A stretch of DNA of 64,000 nucleotides, from assembly GCF_015624505.1 (NCBI RefSeq), contig NZ_CP061379.1, forward strand, positions 6,510,001-6,574,000. Direction: 5' to 3'. Every line of letters begins with the position of its first letter. The first letter of the stretch is position 1. A model generated the notes under the pieces. It was not told the DNA's origin and did not search any database. It was given only the letters and a program-made list of their open reading frames with translations. Both the position numbers and the translations under genes were made by a program. This document shows, in pieces, positions 18,087-28,848 of the stretch. The DNA is from Bradyrhizobium commune (GTDB lineage: Bacteria > Pseudomonadota > Alphaproteobacteria > Rhizobiales > Xanthobacteraceae).

Positions 18087-18815
18087 ATGGTCGTGATTAA
18101 TTGCGACATGGGCGAGGCCTATGGCCTCTACAAGATGGGCGACGACAAGGGGTTGATGCCCCATATCGACGTTGCCAACGTGGCCTGCGGCTTCCATGCA
18201 TCCGACTTCAATCACATGCGCAAGACTGTGCAGCTCGCCAAGCAATTCGGCGTCAAGGTTGGCGCCCATCCTTCGCTGCCGGACCTGCAAGGGTTTGGAC
18301 GGCGGGAGATGAAGATCGACCGCGAGGAGCTGACCAACTGCCTGCTCTACCAGATCGGCGCGCTCAAGGCGTTCCTGGACGCCGAGGGCGTGCCGCTCAA
18401 TCACATCAAGCCACACGGCGCGCTCTACGGCATGGCGGCGCGGAACGAGGAGATCGCGGAGGCGATCGCCGATGCTGCCGATGTCTACAAGGTACCGCTC
18501 CTCGGCATGAAGGGGACGCTGCATCAGATGGTCTACGAGCGGCGCGGCCACACCTTCGTCGCCGAGTACTACGCCGACCTCGACTACAATGCCGACGGCA
18601 GCCTCATCATCACGCGCGAGCACGAAGCCAAGGATCCGACCGATGCGGCCTCGCGGTGCACGCGGGCGGTGAATGAAGGCAAGACCCGCACGGTGGCCGG
18701 AAACGACGTCCTGGTCGGAGCCGATTCCATCTGCATCCACTCCGACACGCCCAATGCCGTCGCGATCGCGCACGCCGTTCGCGAGGCGGTCCGCCCCTAC
18801 CTCACCGCGCGGTGA
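18087..18815 (+). CDS. pxpA: LamB/YcsF family protein, 5-oxoprolinase subunit A-like
   Basis: The 242-residue protein has INCDMGEAYGLYKMGDD at the N-terminus, ANVACGFHASD, VGAHPSLPDLQGFGRREM and IKPHGALYGMAA, all signatures of the LamB/YcsF (PxpA) family. PxpA forms the ATP-dependent 5-oxoprolinase with PxpB and PxpC; relatives act with biotin-dependent partners. Here KipI/KipA (PxpB/PxpC) follow, but two biotin genes are inserted between them. The substrate may therefore be a lactam other than 5-oxoproline. The symbol marks family membership, not proven substrate. Confidence 0.88.
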   Translation: MVVINCDMGEAYGLYKMGDDKGLMPHIDVANVACGFHASDFNHMRKTVQLAKQFGVKVGAHPSLPDLQGFGRREMKIDREELTNCLLYQIGALKAFLDAEGVPLNHIKPHGALYGMAARNEEIAEAIADAADVYKVPLLGMKGTLHQMVYERRGHTFVAEYYADLDYNADGSLIITREHEAKDPTDAASRCTRAVNEGKTRTVAGNDVLVGADSICIHSDTPNAVAIAHAVREAVRPYLTAR

Positions 18816-18856
18816 GGCGGGAAGACCCGAAGAGACGAGCCCATCAGGAGGTCCCC

Positions 18857-19099
18857 ATGGCAACACAGCAGATATTCTCGCCGCTCCCCGGCATATTCTA
18901 CCGCAAGCCCGCACCCGACAAGCCGGACTACAAGAGCGACGGGGACACGATCACGGAGAACGACACGATCGGGCTCATCGAGGTGATGAAATCGTTCAAC
19001 GAGGTGAAAGCCGGCGCGGCGGGCAAGATTTTGCGCTTCCTGGCGGAGAATGAGGACGCCGTGATGGCAGGACAGGCAATTGCCGAGATTGATGTTTGA
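18857..19099 (+). CDS. biotin carboxyl carrier protein, minimal biotinyl domain
   Basis: This is an 80-residue protein consisting of little more than one biotinyl/lipoyl domain. The biotin lysine lies in EVMKSFNEV (canonical E-[AV]-M-K). A perfect AGGAGG at 18846-18851 precedes ATG 18857. It lacks the Ala/Pro-rich N-terminal arm of housekeeping AccB (about 150 residues). It is translationally linked with the biotin carboxylase downstream. It presumably carries CO2 from that enzyme to the KipI/KipA-like carboxyltransferase, as BCCP does within urea carboxylase. Confidence 0.9.
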   Translation: MATQQIFSPLPGIFYRKPAPDKPDYKSDGDTITENDTIGLIEVMKSFNEVKAGAAGKILRFLAENEDAVMAGQAIAEIDV

Positions 19100-19115
19100 A
19101 ACCTTTCGACCGGCC

Positions 19116-20516
<1,401 letters not shown>

Positions 20517-20559
20517 CCGCAAGAGAATCTGCCCCGTCAGCAACAGGAGGCCGCTAGTC

Positions 20560-21435
20560 ATGCAAACCCGATTTTCCTACGGCGGCGACGAGCACATCTT
20601 TGCCGAGGTCGCCGAGTCCATGTCGCTGGAAGCCTTTTTCAAGGGCCTCTTCATCACCAATGCGGTGCGCGACGCCGAGATCAAGGGCGTCACGGAGATC
20701 TGCCCGGCCAATGCGTCCTATCAGGTCAAGTTCGATCCGGATCAAATCAAGCCCGACGATCTGCTTGCCGAGCTGAAACGTCTGGATTCCGCGTCCGAGA
20801 CATCCGCCCCCGTCATCAAGACGCGGATCATCGAAATCCCCGTTCTCTACAATGATCCCTGGACACACGAGACGCTGATGCGCTTCCGCGAGCGCCATCA
20901 GGATCCCAACGGCACCGATCTCGAATACGCCGCGCGTATCAATGGGCTCGATGGAGTCGATTCCTTCATCAAAGCGCACTCCAGCGCGCCCTGGTTCGTC
21001 TCGATGGTCGGCTTCGTCGCCGGCCTGCCGTTCCTCTACCAGATGGTGGAGCGGCAGCGGCAGATCCAGGCGCCGAAATATCTGCGCCCGCGCACGGACA
21101 CGCCGAAACTCACCGTCGGGCACGGCGGATGCTTCAGCTGCATCTATTCGGTGCGCGGCGCCGGCGGCTACCAGATGTTCGGCATCACGCCGATGCCGAT
21201 CTACGATCCCAACCAGACGATCAGTTACCTGCGCGACTTCATGTGCCTGTTCAAGCCGGGCGACATCGTGAAATGGAAACCGATCGACCGATCGGCCTAT
21301 GACGCGGCGGTCGCCGATGTCGATGCGGGTCGTTTTGCCCCTGTGATCCGCGATGTCTCGTTCTCGCTGACCGAGTTCAACCAGGACATCGATGCCTATA
21401 ACCGCAAGCTCGAGGGGGTTCTCCATGGCCATTAA
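20560..21435 (+). CDS. KipI/PxpB-like carboxyltransferase subunit (divergent)
   Basis: The 291-residue protein of the allophanate-hydrolase-subunit-1/5-oxoprolinase-B family starts at ATG 20560 behind AGGAGG (20545-20550). The C-terminal cyclophilin-like part is recognisable (FVSMVGFVAGLPFLYQM, then GAGGYQMFGITPMPIY). It differs from typical PxpB: the usual 'GF.PGF.YL' has Ala for the first Pro, and the 'aGSVgiag.qtgiYp' stretch reads VGHGGCFSCIYSV. It is also some 60 residues longer than ordinary KipI. It resembles the carboxyltransferase half of urea-carboxylase-like enzymes. The next gene overlaps it by 11 bases. Confidence 0.85.
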   Translation: MQTRFSYGGDEHIFAEVAESMSLEAFFKGLFITNAVRDAEIKGVTEICPANASYQVKFDPDQIKPDDLLAELKRLDSASETSAPVIKTRIIEIPVLYNDPWTHETLMRFRERHQDPNGTDLEYAARINGLDGVDSFIKAHSSAPWFVSMVGFVAGLPFLYQMVERQRQIQAPKYLRPRTDTPKLTVGHGGCFSCIYSVRGAGGYQMFGITPMPIYDPNQTISYLRDFMCLFKPGDIVKWKPIDRSAYDAAVADVDAGRFAPVIRDVSFSLTEFNQDIDAYNRKLEGVLHGH

Positions 21436-22402
21436 GGTTTTGAAGCCGGGTCTTGCGACCACCGTCCAGGACCTTGGGCGTCCCGGCTATTATCACATCG
21501 GCATTCCGCTTTCGGGCGGCATGGATCGTCACGCGCTTGCGGCTGCAAACCTGCTTGTCGGCAACGCGGAAGGCGCTGCGGTCCTCGAAGCCGTGTTCAT
21601 GGGGCCGGAGCTCGAGTTCACCGACGACGCCCTGGTCGCGATCACCGGCGCCGAGCTGCCGCCGAAACTCGATGGCGAGCCGCGCGAGACCTGGACGAGC
21701 TTCAAGGTGAAGCGTGGTCAAAAGCTCTCCTTCGATTTCCTCAAGCAGGGCGCGCGCGGTTACATCGCGATCGCCGGCGGCATCGACGTGCCGCTCGTGT
21801 TGGGCTCACGTTCCACCTACGCGCTCGGCGGGCTCGGCGGCTTCAAGGGCCGGAAGCTCGAGGCCGGTGACGAGCTTCCGATCGGCAACGCCGGCGCAGC
21901 GGTCAAGGACGGCCGCTCGGTCGCGAAGGATCTGCGCGGCCTGCCGGCGGCGATGCCAACGGAATTGCGCGTCATGCCCGGCCTCTATTGGCACCGCATC
22001 ACCGAGACCGCTGGCAACGGCTTCTTCAGCGGCACCTGGAAGGTCGCGCCGGAAGCCGACCGGATCGGCTATCGTTTCAGGGGCGGCAAGCCGCTCGAGT
22101 TCGTGCCGCGCGAGCCGCCCTTCGGGGCCGGTTCCGATCCGTCCAACATCACCGATGCCTGCTACCCCTACGGTTCGATCCAGGTTCCCGGCGGCACCGA
22201 GCCGATCGTGCTGCATCGTGACGCCGTCTCGGGCGGCGGCTATTTCATGGTCGGAACGGTCATCGCAGCGGACATGGATCTGATCGGCCAGCTGCAACCC
22301 AATACGCCGGTGAGGTTCGTCAAGGTCGGGATGGACGAAGCACTTGCGGCGCGCAAGAGCCGGGCCGAGTTGCTGGGCAAGCTCCGGGGCGCATTGGCGT
22401 AG
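21425..22402 (+). CDS. KipA/PxpC-like biotin-dependent carboxyltransferase subunit
   Basis: The 325-residue protein begins with the family signature: LKPGLATTVQDLGRPGYYHIG, PLSGGMDRHALAAANLLVGN and LEAVFMGPELEF (canonical 'TtvQDlGRpGy', 'sGAmD..A...AN.lvGN', 'lE.t..Gp'). Near the C-terminus, GGYFMVGTVIAADMDLIGQL is also typical. KipA and KipI interlock to form the carboxyltransferase/oxoprolinase core. Translation is coupled to the KipI-like gene. It is the last gene of the operon; a weak stem (GCTCCTGG 22404-22411 with CCAGGAGC 22445-22452) follows. Confidence 0.9.
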   Translation: MAIKVLKPGLATTVQDLGRPGYYHIGIPLSGGMDRHALAAANLLVGNAEGAAVLEAVFMGPELEFTDDALVAITGAELPPKLDGEPRETWTSFKVKRGQKLSFDFLKQGARGYIAIAGGIDVPLVLGSRSTYALGGLGGFKGRKLEAGDELPIGNAGAAVKDGRSVAKDLRGLPAAMPTELRVMPGLYWHRITETAGNGFFSGTWKVAPEADRIGYRFRGGKPLEFVPREPPFGAGSDPSNITDACYPYGSIQVPGGTEPIVLHRDAVSGGGYFMVGTVIAADMDLIGQLQPNTPVRFVKVGMDEALAARKSRAELLGKLRGALA

Positions 22403-22614
22403 AGCTCCTGGACCTCAGGGCCAAAGGGGCGGTACGCTCGGCTGCCAGGAGCCGAGACAACCGCGCATGGGCGCTTGCCCTATTCTACCAATCTTGTTGC
22501 TTCAGTCGCCCACGAGCCCGTTGGGCACGAGAGTTGCAGAGACGAATCTTGCGCCGAGAAGCAGCGCTCAACCGCTCGTGAGTTAGGCAAATTCAAAATA
22601 TCGGATCGACCGCG

Positions 22615-23580
22615 ATGTCCGTTTCCCTGAAACAAATCCGCTATTTCGTCGCCGCCGCCGAGACTGGACGTATCAGCCAGGCGGCCATCGACCTGAACGT
22701 ATCGCAATCCGCGGTAACCGCCGCGATCCAGCAGCTCGAAGCGACGGTCTGCGCCCGTCTGCTGGAACGCACGCCAACCGGCGTGACCGTCACCATGGAA
22801 GGCAGCCGGTTCCTGTCGCAGGGACGACAAATCCTCGCAGCGGTCGCCGAAGCCGTACGCGGGACCCATATGTCGGCGGGGCCGCTGTTCGGAACCGTGC
22901 GCGTCGGCGTCACCTACACTGTTTCCGGTTATTTCCTGCCGCGCCATCAGATGCGTTTCCAGGCAAGCTTTCCCGGGATCAAAGTCGAGCTGTTCGAGGC
23001 ACCGCGCGACGTGCTCGAACGCGCGCTCGTTGACGGCGCGCTCGATCTCGGCGTCATGCTGGTCTCGAACCTGCACAATAATGCCATGCTCGCGAGCGAG
23101 ACCTTGCTGCGGTCGCCACGCCGGTTGTGGCTCGCTCCCGATCATCCGCTCACGCGCGCCGAGCGGGTCCATCTCGCGGAGATTGCGACCTACCCATACG
23201 TCATGCTCACCGTCGACGAGGCCAAGCATACCTCGATGCGCTATTGGAACGCCTTGTCGCTCGAACCGCGGACGATCTTCCGCACCTCCTCGGTCGAAGC
23301 CGTCCGGTCCATGGTCGCAGGCGGAATGGGCATTACCATCCTGTCCGATCTCGTCTACCGACCCTGGTCGCTCGAGGGCCAGCGGATCGAGACCCGCGTC
23401 ATCGAGAACGAAGTGCCTAGCATGGACGTTGGACTGGCCTGGCGCCGCGACTCCAAATTCTCCGAGGCGACGAAAGCTTTCCGCGACTTCATGCGCTTTG
23501 CCGTGGCCGGCGTCGGTTCGGCACGCCCCCCTGTCGGTACCGATCACCGGCAGCGGTCGGAGGAGGCCATCGAAATCTAA
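22615..23580 (+). CDS. LysR-family transcriptional regulator
   Basis: The 321-residue protein has an N-terminal winged HTH (residues 1-62: LKQIRYFVAAAETGRISQAA, then VSQSAVTAAIQQLE) and a LysR substrate-binding domain from about residue 90. It lies in the same direction as, and 212 bases after, the lactamase operon and before the AraC/hydantoinase genes. It is a good candidate to control one or both halves of the locus. The ligand is probably a pathway intermediate. Confidence 0.93.
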   Translation: MSVSLKQIRYFVAAAETGRISQAAIDLNVSQSAVTAAIQQLEATVCARLLERTPTGVTVTMEGSRFLSQGRQILAAVAEAVRGTHMSAGPLFGTVRVGVTYTVSGYFLPRHQMRFQASFPGIKVELFEAPRDVLERALVDGALDLGVMLVSNLHNNAMLASETLLRSPRRLWLAPDHPLTRAERVHLAEIATYPYVMLTVDEAKHTSMRYWNALSLEPRTIFRTSSVEAVRSMVAGGMGITILSDLVYRPWSLEGQRIETRVIENEVPSMDVGLAWRRDSKFSEATKAFRDFMRFAVAGVGSARPPVGTDHRQRSEEAIEI

Positions 23581-23709
23581 GATACCCGCCTCCGCTTTAT
23601 TCGATTTGACGCCGTCCCGTCGTCCTCGCCAAGATTCGGTCGATCGCGGCGGTCCACGCAATGAGAGAGAGCAAGGCCCGAACGAGCGACGGCGGGGACG
23701 GAGTGCGGC

Positions 23710-24669
23710 ATGCAGGCTACTCATGCGACCAGCGATGTTCCTCCGCAAAGTCGGCGGCATTTCTGGCAGGACGTCGTCTCCAAGACTTATTTCCCGCTCG
23801 ATCTTGTCTTTCCCGGCGGCCGCGACTTCCATGCGAGCCTGGGCGCCTGGACCATGGGCCCCCTCTCGGTCTCCCGCAACGTCTCGAATGGGCTGCTCTA
23901 CAGGCGCCACGAACGGCACCTGGTAAACGAGCGGGAAGAATGTTTCCTCATCACGGTCCCTGAGCTCGCTGAAATCCGCTTTGAGCAGGACGGCAAGGAC
24001 GTCCGATGCCAGCCAGGCGCATTCGTGATCGAGCGAAGCCATTTGCCATATGAATTCAGCCATCACGATCCGGCGGCGCTATGGGTCCTGAAAGTGCCAA
24101 GCGCCGTGCTGCGCACCCGGATATCCCGTCCCGAACGCCTCGCTACGCTGCAATTCGACGCCAGCCGCAGCGTAGGCGCGCTGTTCGTCGACACCTTGCG
24201 GTTTGCCGGTGAGCGCATCGCGGCAATGGACGATGCGGCCCACGCCGTGATGGGCAAGCACCTGATCGATCTTCTGGCAATGGTGATCGAGGCCGACGAA
24301 CGCGTGCTGACGGGCCACTCCTCCTCCGTTCGCAACGGCCACCTGCATCGCTGCGAGCTGTTCATTCGCTCGCGTCTCGACGATATGCGGCTCACACCGC
24401 AAATGGTCGCGGACGGCTGCGGCATCTCGCTCAGATATCTGCACCAGATCTTTGAGGGAGAGGGCATTACCGTTTGCGCCTATATTCGGAACCAGCGCCT
24501 GTCGATGTCCGACACCATGCTGCGCGATCCCACCTGCCGAATGAGCATCTCGGAGATCGCCTACCAATGCGGTTTCGGCGACCAGGCGCAGTTCAGCCGG
24601 AACTACCGCGCCCGGTTCGGCTGCACCCCGAGCGATGCTCGCGCCGCATCGCGTGCCGCCCTGCCCTGA
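23710..24669 (+). CDS. AraC-family transcriptional regulator
   Basis: The 319-residue protein has an AraC-binding-like N-terminal domain (about 20-190, with LYRRHERHLVNEREE and WVLKVPSAVLRTR) and a C-terminal double HTH. The second HTH contains ISEIAYQCGFGDQAQFSRNYRARFG. The architecture matches the AraC protein at 1425-2456. It lies directly before hyuA and is likely its activator. Confidence 0.92.
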   Translation: MQATHATSDVPPQSRRHFWQDVVSKTYFPLDLVFPGGRDFHASLGAWTMGPLSVSRNVSNGLLYRRHERHLVNEREECFLITVPELAEIRFEQDGKDVRCQPGAFVIERSHLPYEFSHHDPAALWVLKVPSAVLRTRISRPERLATLQFDASRSVGALFVDTLRFAGERIAAMDDAAHAVMGKHLIDLLAMVIEADERVLTGHSSSVRNGHLHRCELFIRSRLDDMRLTPQMVADGCGISLRYLHQIFEGEGITVCAYIRNQRLSMSDTMLRDPTCRMSISEIAYQCGFGDQAQFSRNYRARFGCTPSDARAASRAALP

Positions 24670-24835
24670 AGCGCCATCCGCGCAGCACCACTGACTGATC
24701 CCCAGGCATCCCGCTGCCGATCCTGGCGCGACAACCGTTCGTGCTCTCTCGCACAAGACTTCCTGCGCTCAGCGTCAAGAAAAGCGGTCGACGATCTGCC
24801 TATGATCGACGAACGCAATTCGATGAGGAAGTCGC

Positions 24836-26863
24836 ATGGTGCAGAACCTTCGCGTGGCCGTCGACGTCGGCGGTACCTTTACCGACATCTGCATCATGGA
24901 CGAAGCAACCGGCCTCATCCGTATTGAAAAGACCTCGTCGACGCGCGATCCCATCGAGGGGATCATGGGCGGCGTATCCAAGGCCGGCATCGACCTTGCC
25001 GAGGTGGCGCTGTTCTCTCACGGCACGACCGTTGCGACCAACGCGCTGATCACACGCCGCCTGCCCCGCACCGCCGTGGTCACGACCAAGGGGTTTCGCG
25101 ACGTCATCGAGATCCGACGCGCCAACAAGGAAGACCTCTGGGATACCTACAAGGATGTCGTCAAGCCTTACGTCCCGCGGCGCGACCGCCTGACCGTCCC
25201 CGAACGCGTCGATGCGGGCGGCATCGTGATCGAGCCGCTCGATCTCGAGGCGGCACGCAACGTCGCGCGCATCCTCAAGCGCCGCGGCGTTGCTGCGATC
25301 GCCGTCTGCTTCATGAATGCCTATCTCAACGGCGCCAATGAGAGGGCGATGCGCGATATCCTCCTCGAGGAAATGCCCGACATTCCGGTCTCGATCTCCT
25401 CACAGGTGCTCCCCGAAATCTTCGAGCACGAACGGTTCTCGACCACGGTCGCGAATGCCGTCGTGAGCCCGGTCGTGGTCAGCTACACGAGCAGGCTCGG
25501 CGAACGTCTCGCCGACGAGGGCTATACCCGCGATCTCCTGCTGCTGCACACCGGCGGCGGCGTCATGACGCCGGCAAGCGTCAAGGATTTCGCCGCGCGC
25601 CTGGCGGGATCGGGCATTGCCGCCGGCGCCATCGCCAGCCGCTACATCGCCGGCCTCTGCGGCTTTCCCAATTCGATCGGCCTCGACATGGGGGGCACCT
25701 CGACCGACGTCTCGCTGGCCTATGAAGGGCAGTCGCGCATCACCAAGGACTGGTATATCGAGTTCGGCTATCCGATCCGCTTTGCCTCTATCGAGGTCCT
25801 CACCATCGGTGCGGGCGGCGGATCGCTGGCCTGGACCGACCCGGCCGGCTCGCTGCGGAACGGCCCGCAATCGGCCGGCGCCTTTCCGGGCCCCGCCTGC
25901 TACAGCAACGGCAACACGCAGCCGACCAATACGGACGCCAACGTCACGCTCGGTCGCCTCGGCACCAATCTCGCGGGCGGCAAGGTGAAGCTTGACCCCG
26001 CGCTGGCACGCCAGGCGGTCGAGGACGGCGTCGCAAAGCCATTCGGGCTCGGCCTGCACGAGGCTGCCGACGCGATCGTCAAGGTCGCCAACGCCAACAT
26101 GTCGGATGCCGTGCGACTGATCTCGATCAGCCGCGGCTACGATCCGCGCGACTTCGCCCTGGTGGCCTTCGGCGGCGCCGGCGCCCTGCACGGGGTCGAT
26201 GTCGCCCGTGAGCTTGCGATCCCCGTCGTCATCGTGCCGCCCAATCCGGGCGTGACCTCGGCGCTCGGCTGTCTCCTGGTCGACATGCAGCACGATTTTT
26301 CGCAGAGCTGCATGGTCGGTGCCGATGAGGCCGATGCCGCCGATATCGAGGCACAGTTCGCGGTCCTGGAGAAAGACGCACTCGCCCGGCTCACCCACGA
26401 AGGCATCGCACCAGAGGACATCGTGCTCCAGCGATCGATCGACATGATGTATCGCGGCCAATGGCGATCGCTCGCGGTCCGTGCGCCGAGCCCCATCGGC
26501 GTGATCGCCGACCTCGTCCAGAGCTTTCACGCCGAGCACAAGCGTGAGTACAATTTCCGCCGCGACAGTGCACCCGTCAGCTTCTTCCGTCTCAATCTGA
26601 AGGCGGTGGGCGTCGTCCCCAAGGCGGAGTTCGCCATCCACGAACCGACCGGTGTCACCCCTGAGCCGGTTGGCCGCCGCAGGGTGTGGTTCGACGGCAA
26701 CGGGTTGGACACGCCCGTCTACGAGCGCGACGACCTGCCCTGCGGCTTCTGCTTTCAAGGCCCCGCGATCATCGAGCAGGTCGATGCGACCACGGTCGTT
26801 CCGCCTGGCGCCAGCGCAGAGGTCGACAAGTATCTCAACATCATCATCCGCGTGAAGGAGTGA
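24836..26863 (+). CDS. hyuA: hydantoinase/oxoprolinase family protein, subunit A
   Basis: The 675-residue ATP-dependent ring-opening enzyme subunit has an actin-like fold with two phosphate loops: VDVGGTFTDICIMDEATG at the N-terminus and IGLDMGGTSTDVSLAY at about residue 280. FSHGTTVATNALITRR is the conserved hydantoinase_A stretch, and GGGSLAWTDPAG is the glycine-rich region. The family includes ATP-dependent N-methylhydantoinase, 5-oxoprolinase, caprolactamase and acetone/acetophenone carboxylase subunits. Its partner is the B subunit encoded three bases downstream. The molybdenum hydroxylase next door suggests an N-heterocyclic substrate. Confidence 0.92.
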   Translation: MVQNLRVAVDVGGTFTDICIMDEATGLIRIEKTSSTRDPIEGIMGGVSKAGIDLAEVALFSHGTTVATNALITRRLPRTAVVTTKGFRDVIEIRRANKEDLWDTYKDVVKPYVPRRDRLTVPERVDAGGIVIEPLDLEAARNVARILKRRGVAAIAVCFMNAYLNGANERAMRDILLEEMPDIPVSISSQVLPEIFEHERFSTTVANAVVSPVVVSYTSRLGERLADEGYTRDLLLLHTGGGVMTPASVKDFAARLAGSGIAAGAIASRYIAGLCGFPNSIGLDMGGTSTDVSLAYEGQSRITKDWYIEFGYPIRFASIEVLTIGAGGGSLAWTDPAGSLRNGPQSAGAFPGPACYSNGNTQPTNTDANVTLGRLGTNLAGGKVKLDPALARQAVEDGVAKPFGLGLHEAADAIVKVANANMSDAVRLISISRGYDPRDFALVAFGGAGALHGVDVARELAIPVVIVPPNPGVTSALGCLLVDMQHDFSQSCMVGADEADAADIEAQFAVLEKDALARLTHEGIAPEDIVLQRSIDMMYRGQWRSLAVRAPSPIGVIADLVQSFHAEHKREYNFRRDSAPVSFFRLNLKAVGVVPKAEFAIHEPTGVTPEPVGRRRVWFDGNGLDTPVYERDDLPCGFCFQGPAIIEQVDATTVVPPGASAEVDKYLNIIIRVKE

Positions 26864-26866
26864 ACC

Positions 26867-28828
26867 ATGGCCGGCGATCTCGCGCTCGACCCCGTGACCT
26901 TCGAGGTCCTCAAGAACTCCTTCATCACCAGCGTCGACCAAATGGGCGAGCAGGTGCTGCGCACCTGCTACTCCTTCGTCATCTACAACCGCGATTTTTC
27001 CAGCGCGCTGCACGACGCTCACGGCGAATGCGCGGCACAGGGCAATCAGGACATCGCCGTTCATGTCGGCACGTTGCATTTCACCTGCAAGGACGTCATG
27101 CGCCACTTCGACGGCGACATCCATGAAGGCGACGTCTTCGCCATCAACGACCCCTACGCCGGCGGCACGCACTTCCCGGATGTGCGCCTGATCCGGCCGA
27201 TTTTTGCCGACGGCAAGATCATCGCCTTCAGCCAGTCGAACGGCCATTGGTCGGATGTCGGCGGCAGCGTGCCGGGATCATTCGACGTCGCCGCGCGCGA
27301 AATGTTCCGCGAAGGCCTGCGCATCACGCCAATCCGCCTGTTCGACAAGGGCCGCTTCTGCAAGGACGTCGCGCATCTGATCGCCTCCAACACTCGCGAC
27401 CCCGTTTCGATCATCGGCGACATCCAGGCGCAATCCCAGGCGACCCAGGTCTGCGAGCGCGAGATCCTGCGCCTCGTCAACAAATATGGCCGCGACACCG
27501 TCGAGACCGGGCTCGCCGCCGTGCAGGACTATGTCGAACGCTCGGTCCGCCAGCGCATCGCAGCCCTACCCGATGGAGAATGGGAGACGGTCGACTTCAT
27601 CGACCGCGATCCCGCCGGCGGCGAAGGCATGATCCCGATCCGCATCAAGCTGACGATCAAGGGCGACCGCGCGATCTATGACTTCACCGGCAGTCATCCG
27701 ACCATCGGCTCGATCTACAATTCTGCTTTCGGTACCACCTTCTCGGCGGTGGCGGCCGGCATGAAGACTTTCTTCCCGGATCTCCCGCTCAACTCCGGAT
27801 TCTACCGCTGCTTCGAGATCATCGCGCCGGAAGGCTCGATCGTCGATGCCAAATGGCCGACCGCGGTCACCGGGTTCCTGATGCCGTTCGAAAAGATCAT
27901 GAACTCGATCTACGAGATGTGGTCGAAGCTGATGCCGGAGCGCGCGCTCGCCTGTGCCTTCAATCTCGAATATTTGCTCACCGGCGGGCTCGACGCCCGC
28001 AGCTCCGACAAGCCCATCTTCATGTTCTACGACTGGTTGCCTGGCGGCTGGGGCGGACGCAACGGCAAGGACGGCAGCAATGTCACGACGGCATGCTTCG
28101 GCACCGGCCTGATGTCGCAGCCCGTGGAAGGCCAGGAGCGCGCCAACCCGATCCTGACCACGGAATGCGAGATCCTCAAGGACTCGCCCGGTCCGGGCAA
28201 GTGGCGCGGCGGCGCCGGAGTGGTCAAGACCTCGCGCATGCTTCAGGCGGAGAAGACCGTCATCTCCTATATCTGCGACCGCGAGCGTGCCGTGGTATGG
28301 GGCATCGAAGGCGGTCTGCCGTCGATGCCGCACGGCCTGACGTTGACGCGTGCGGGCGGCCAGGCCGAGGAGCGGCTCGGCTCGATCTTCTCTGACGTTC
28401 CGATCGGCGAAGGCGACATCTTCACGCGCCCGACCGCCGGCGGCGGCGGGTTCGGCGACCCGCTCGAACGTGACCCGGCCCTCGTGATCGAAGACATCAA
28501 GGACGACTACGTCTCGATCGAGCGCGCCGCCAAGGATTACGGCGTTGTCGTGCACACCGTCGACGCTGAGCTGTGCGAATATGAGGTCGACAAGGCCGCG
28601 ACCGCAGCGCTTCGCACCAAAATCAGGGCCGAGCGTGTCGCCAATGTACGGCTTGATCCGGAGACCGTCGCGGAGCGTTTTCGCAGCGGCGCGATCGGCG
28701 TGCTCGACGTGATCCGCCAGCATGCCGTGATCCTCGACTGGGGCACCGGCGCCCTGCTGCCGAAATCCACAAGCCAGTTCCGCGAAGTATTTGAGCGCCG
28801 CTCGGTGGCAAAATGGAGCGCAAGCTGA
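26867..28828 (+). CDS. hyuB: hydantoinase/oxoprolinase family protein, subunit B
   Basis: The 653-residue partner of HyuA has the HyuB landmarks DPVTFEVLKNSFITSVDQMG at the N-terminus, INDPYAGGTHFPDVRLI, SNGHWSDVGGSVPGS and GGGGFGDPLERDP. It carries a helical C-terminal tail of about 100 residues. A/B heteromers of this type cleave cyclic amide bonds with ATP hydrolysis. Its 3' end overlaps possible starts of the next gene, so the hydantoinase and hydroxylase genes form one operon. Confidence 0.92.
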   Translation: MAGDLALDPVTFEVLKNSFITSVDQMGEQVLRTCYSFVIYNRDFSSALHDAHGECAAQGNQDIAVHVGTLHFTCKDVMRHFDGDIHEGDVFAINDPYAGGTHFPDVRLIRPIFADGKIIAFSQSNGHWSDVGGSVPGSFDVAAREMFREGLRITPIRLFDKGRFCKDVAHLIASNTRDPVSIIGDIQAQSQATQVCEREILRLVNKYGRDTVETGLAAVQDYVERSVRQRIAALPDGEWETVDFIDRDPAGGEGMIPIRIKLTIKGDRAIYDFTGSHPTIGSIYNSAFGTTFSAVAAGMKTFFPDLPLNSGFYRCFEIIAPEGSIVDAKWPTAVTGFLMPFEKIMNSIYEMWSKLMPERALACAFNLEYLLTGGLDARSSDKPIFMFYDWLPGGWGGRNGKDGSNVTTACFGTGLMSQPVEGQERANPILTTECEILKDSPGPGKWRGGAGVVKTSRMLQAEKTVISYICDRERAVVWGIEGGLPSMPHGLTLTRAGGQAEERLGSIFSDVPIGEGDIFTRPTAGGGGFGDPLERDPALVIEDIKDDYVSIERAAKDYGVVVHTVDAELCEYEVDKAATAALRTKIRAERVANVRLDPETVAERFRSGAIGVLDVIRQHAVILDWGTGALLPKSTSQFREVFERRSVAKWSAS

Positions 28829-28848
28829 CCGATCGAAACGAGAGCTCC

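Noticed and set aside
22404..22452. Terminator after the kipA-like gene
   Set aside because: The 8-base stem encloses a 33-base loop and has no U-run, so a terminator call is not supported.
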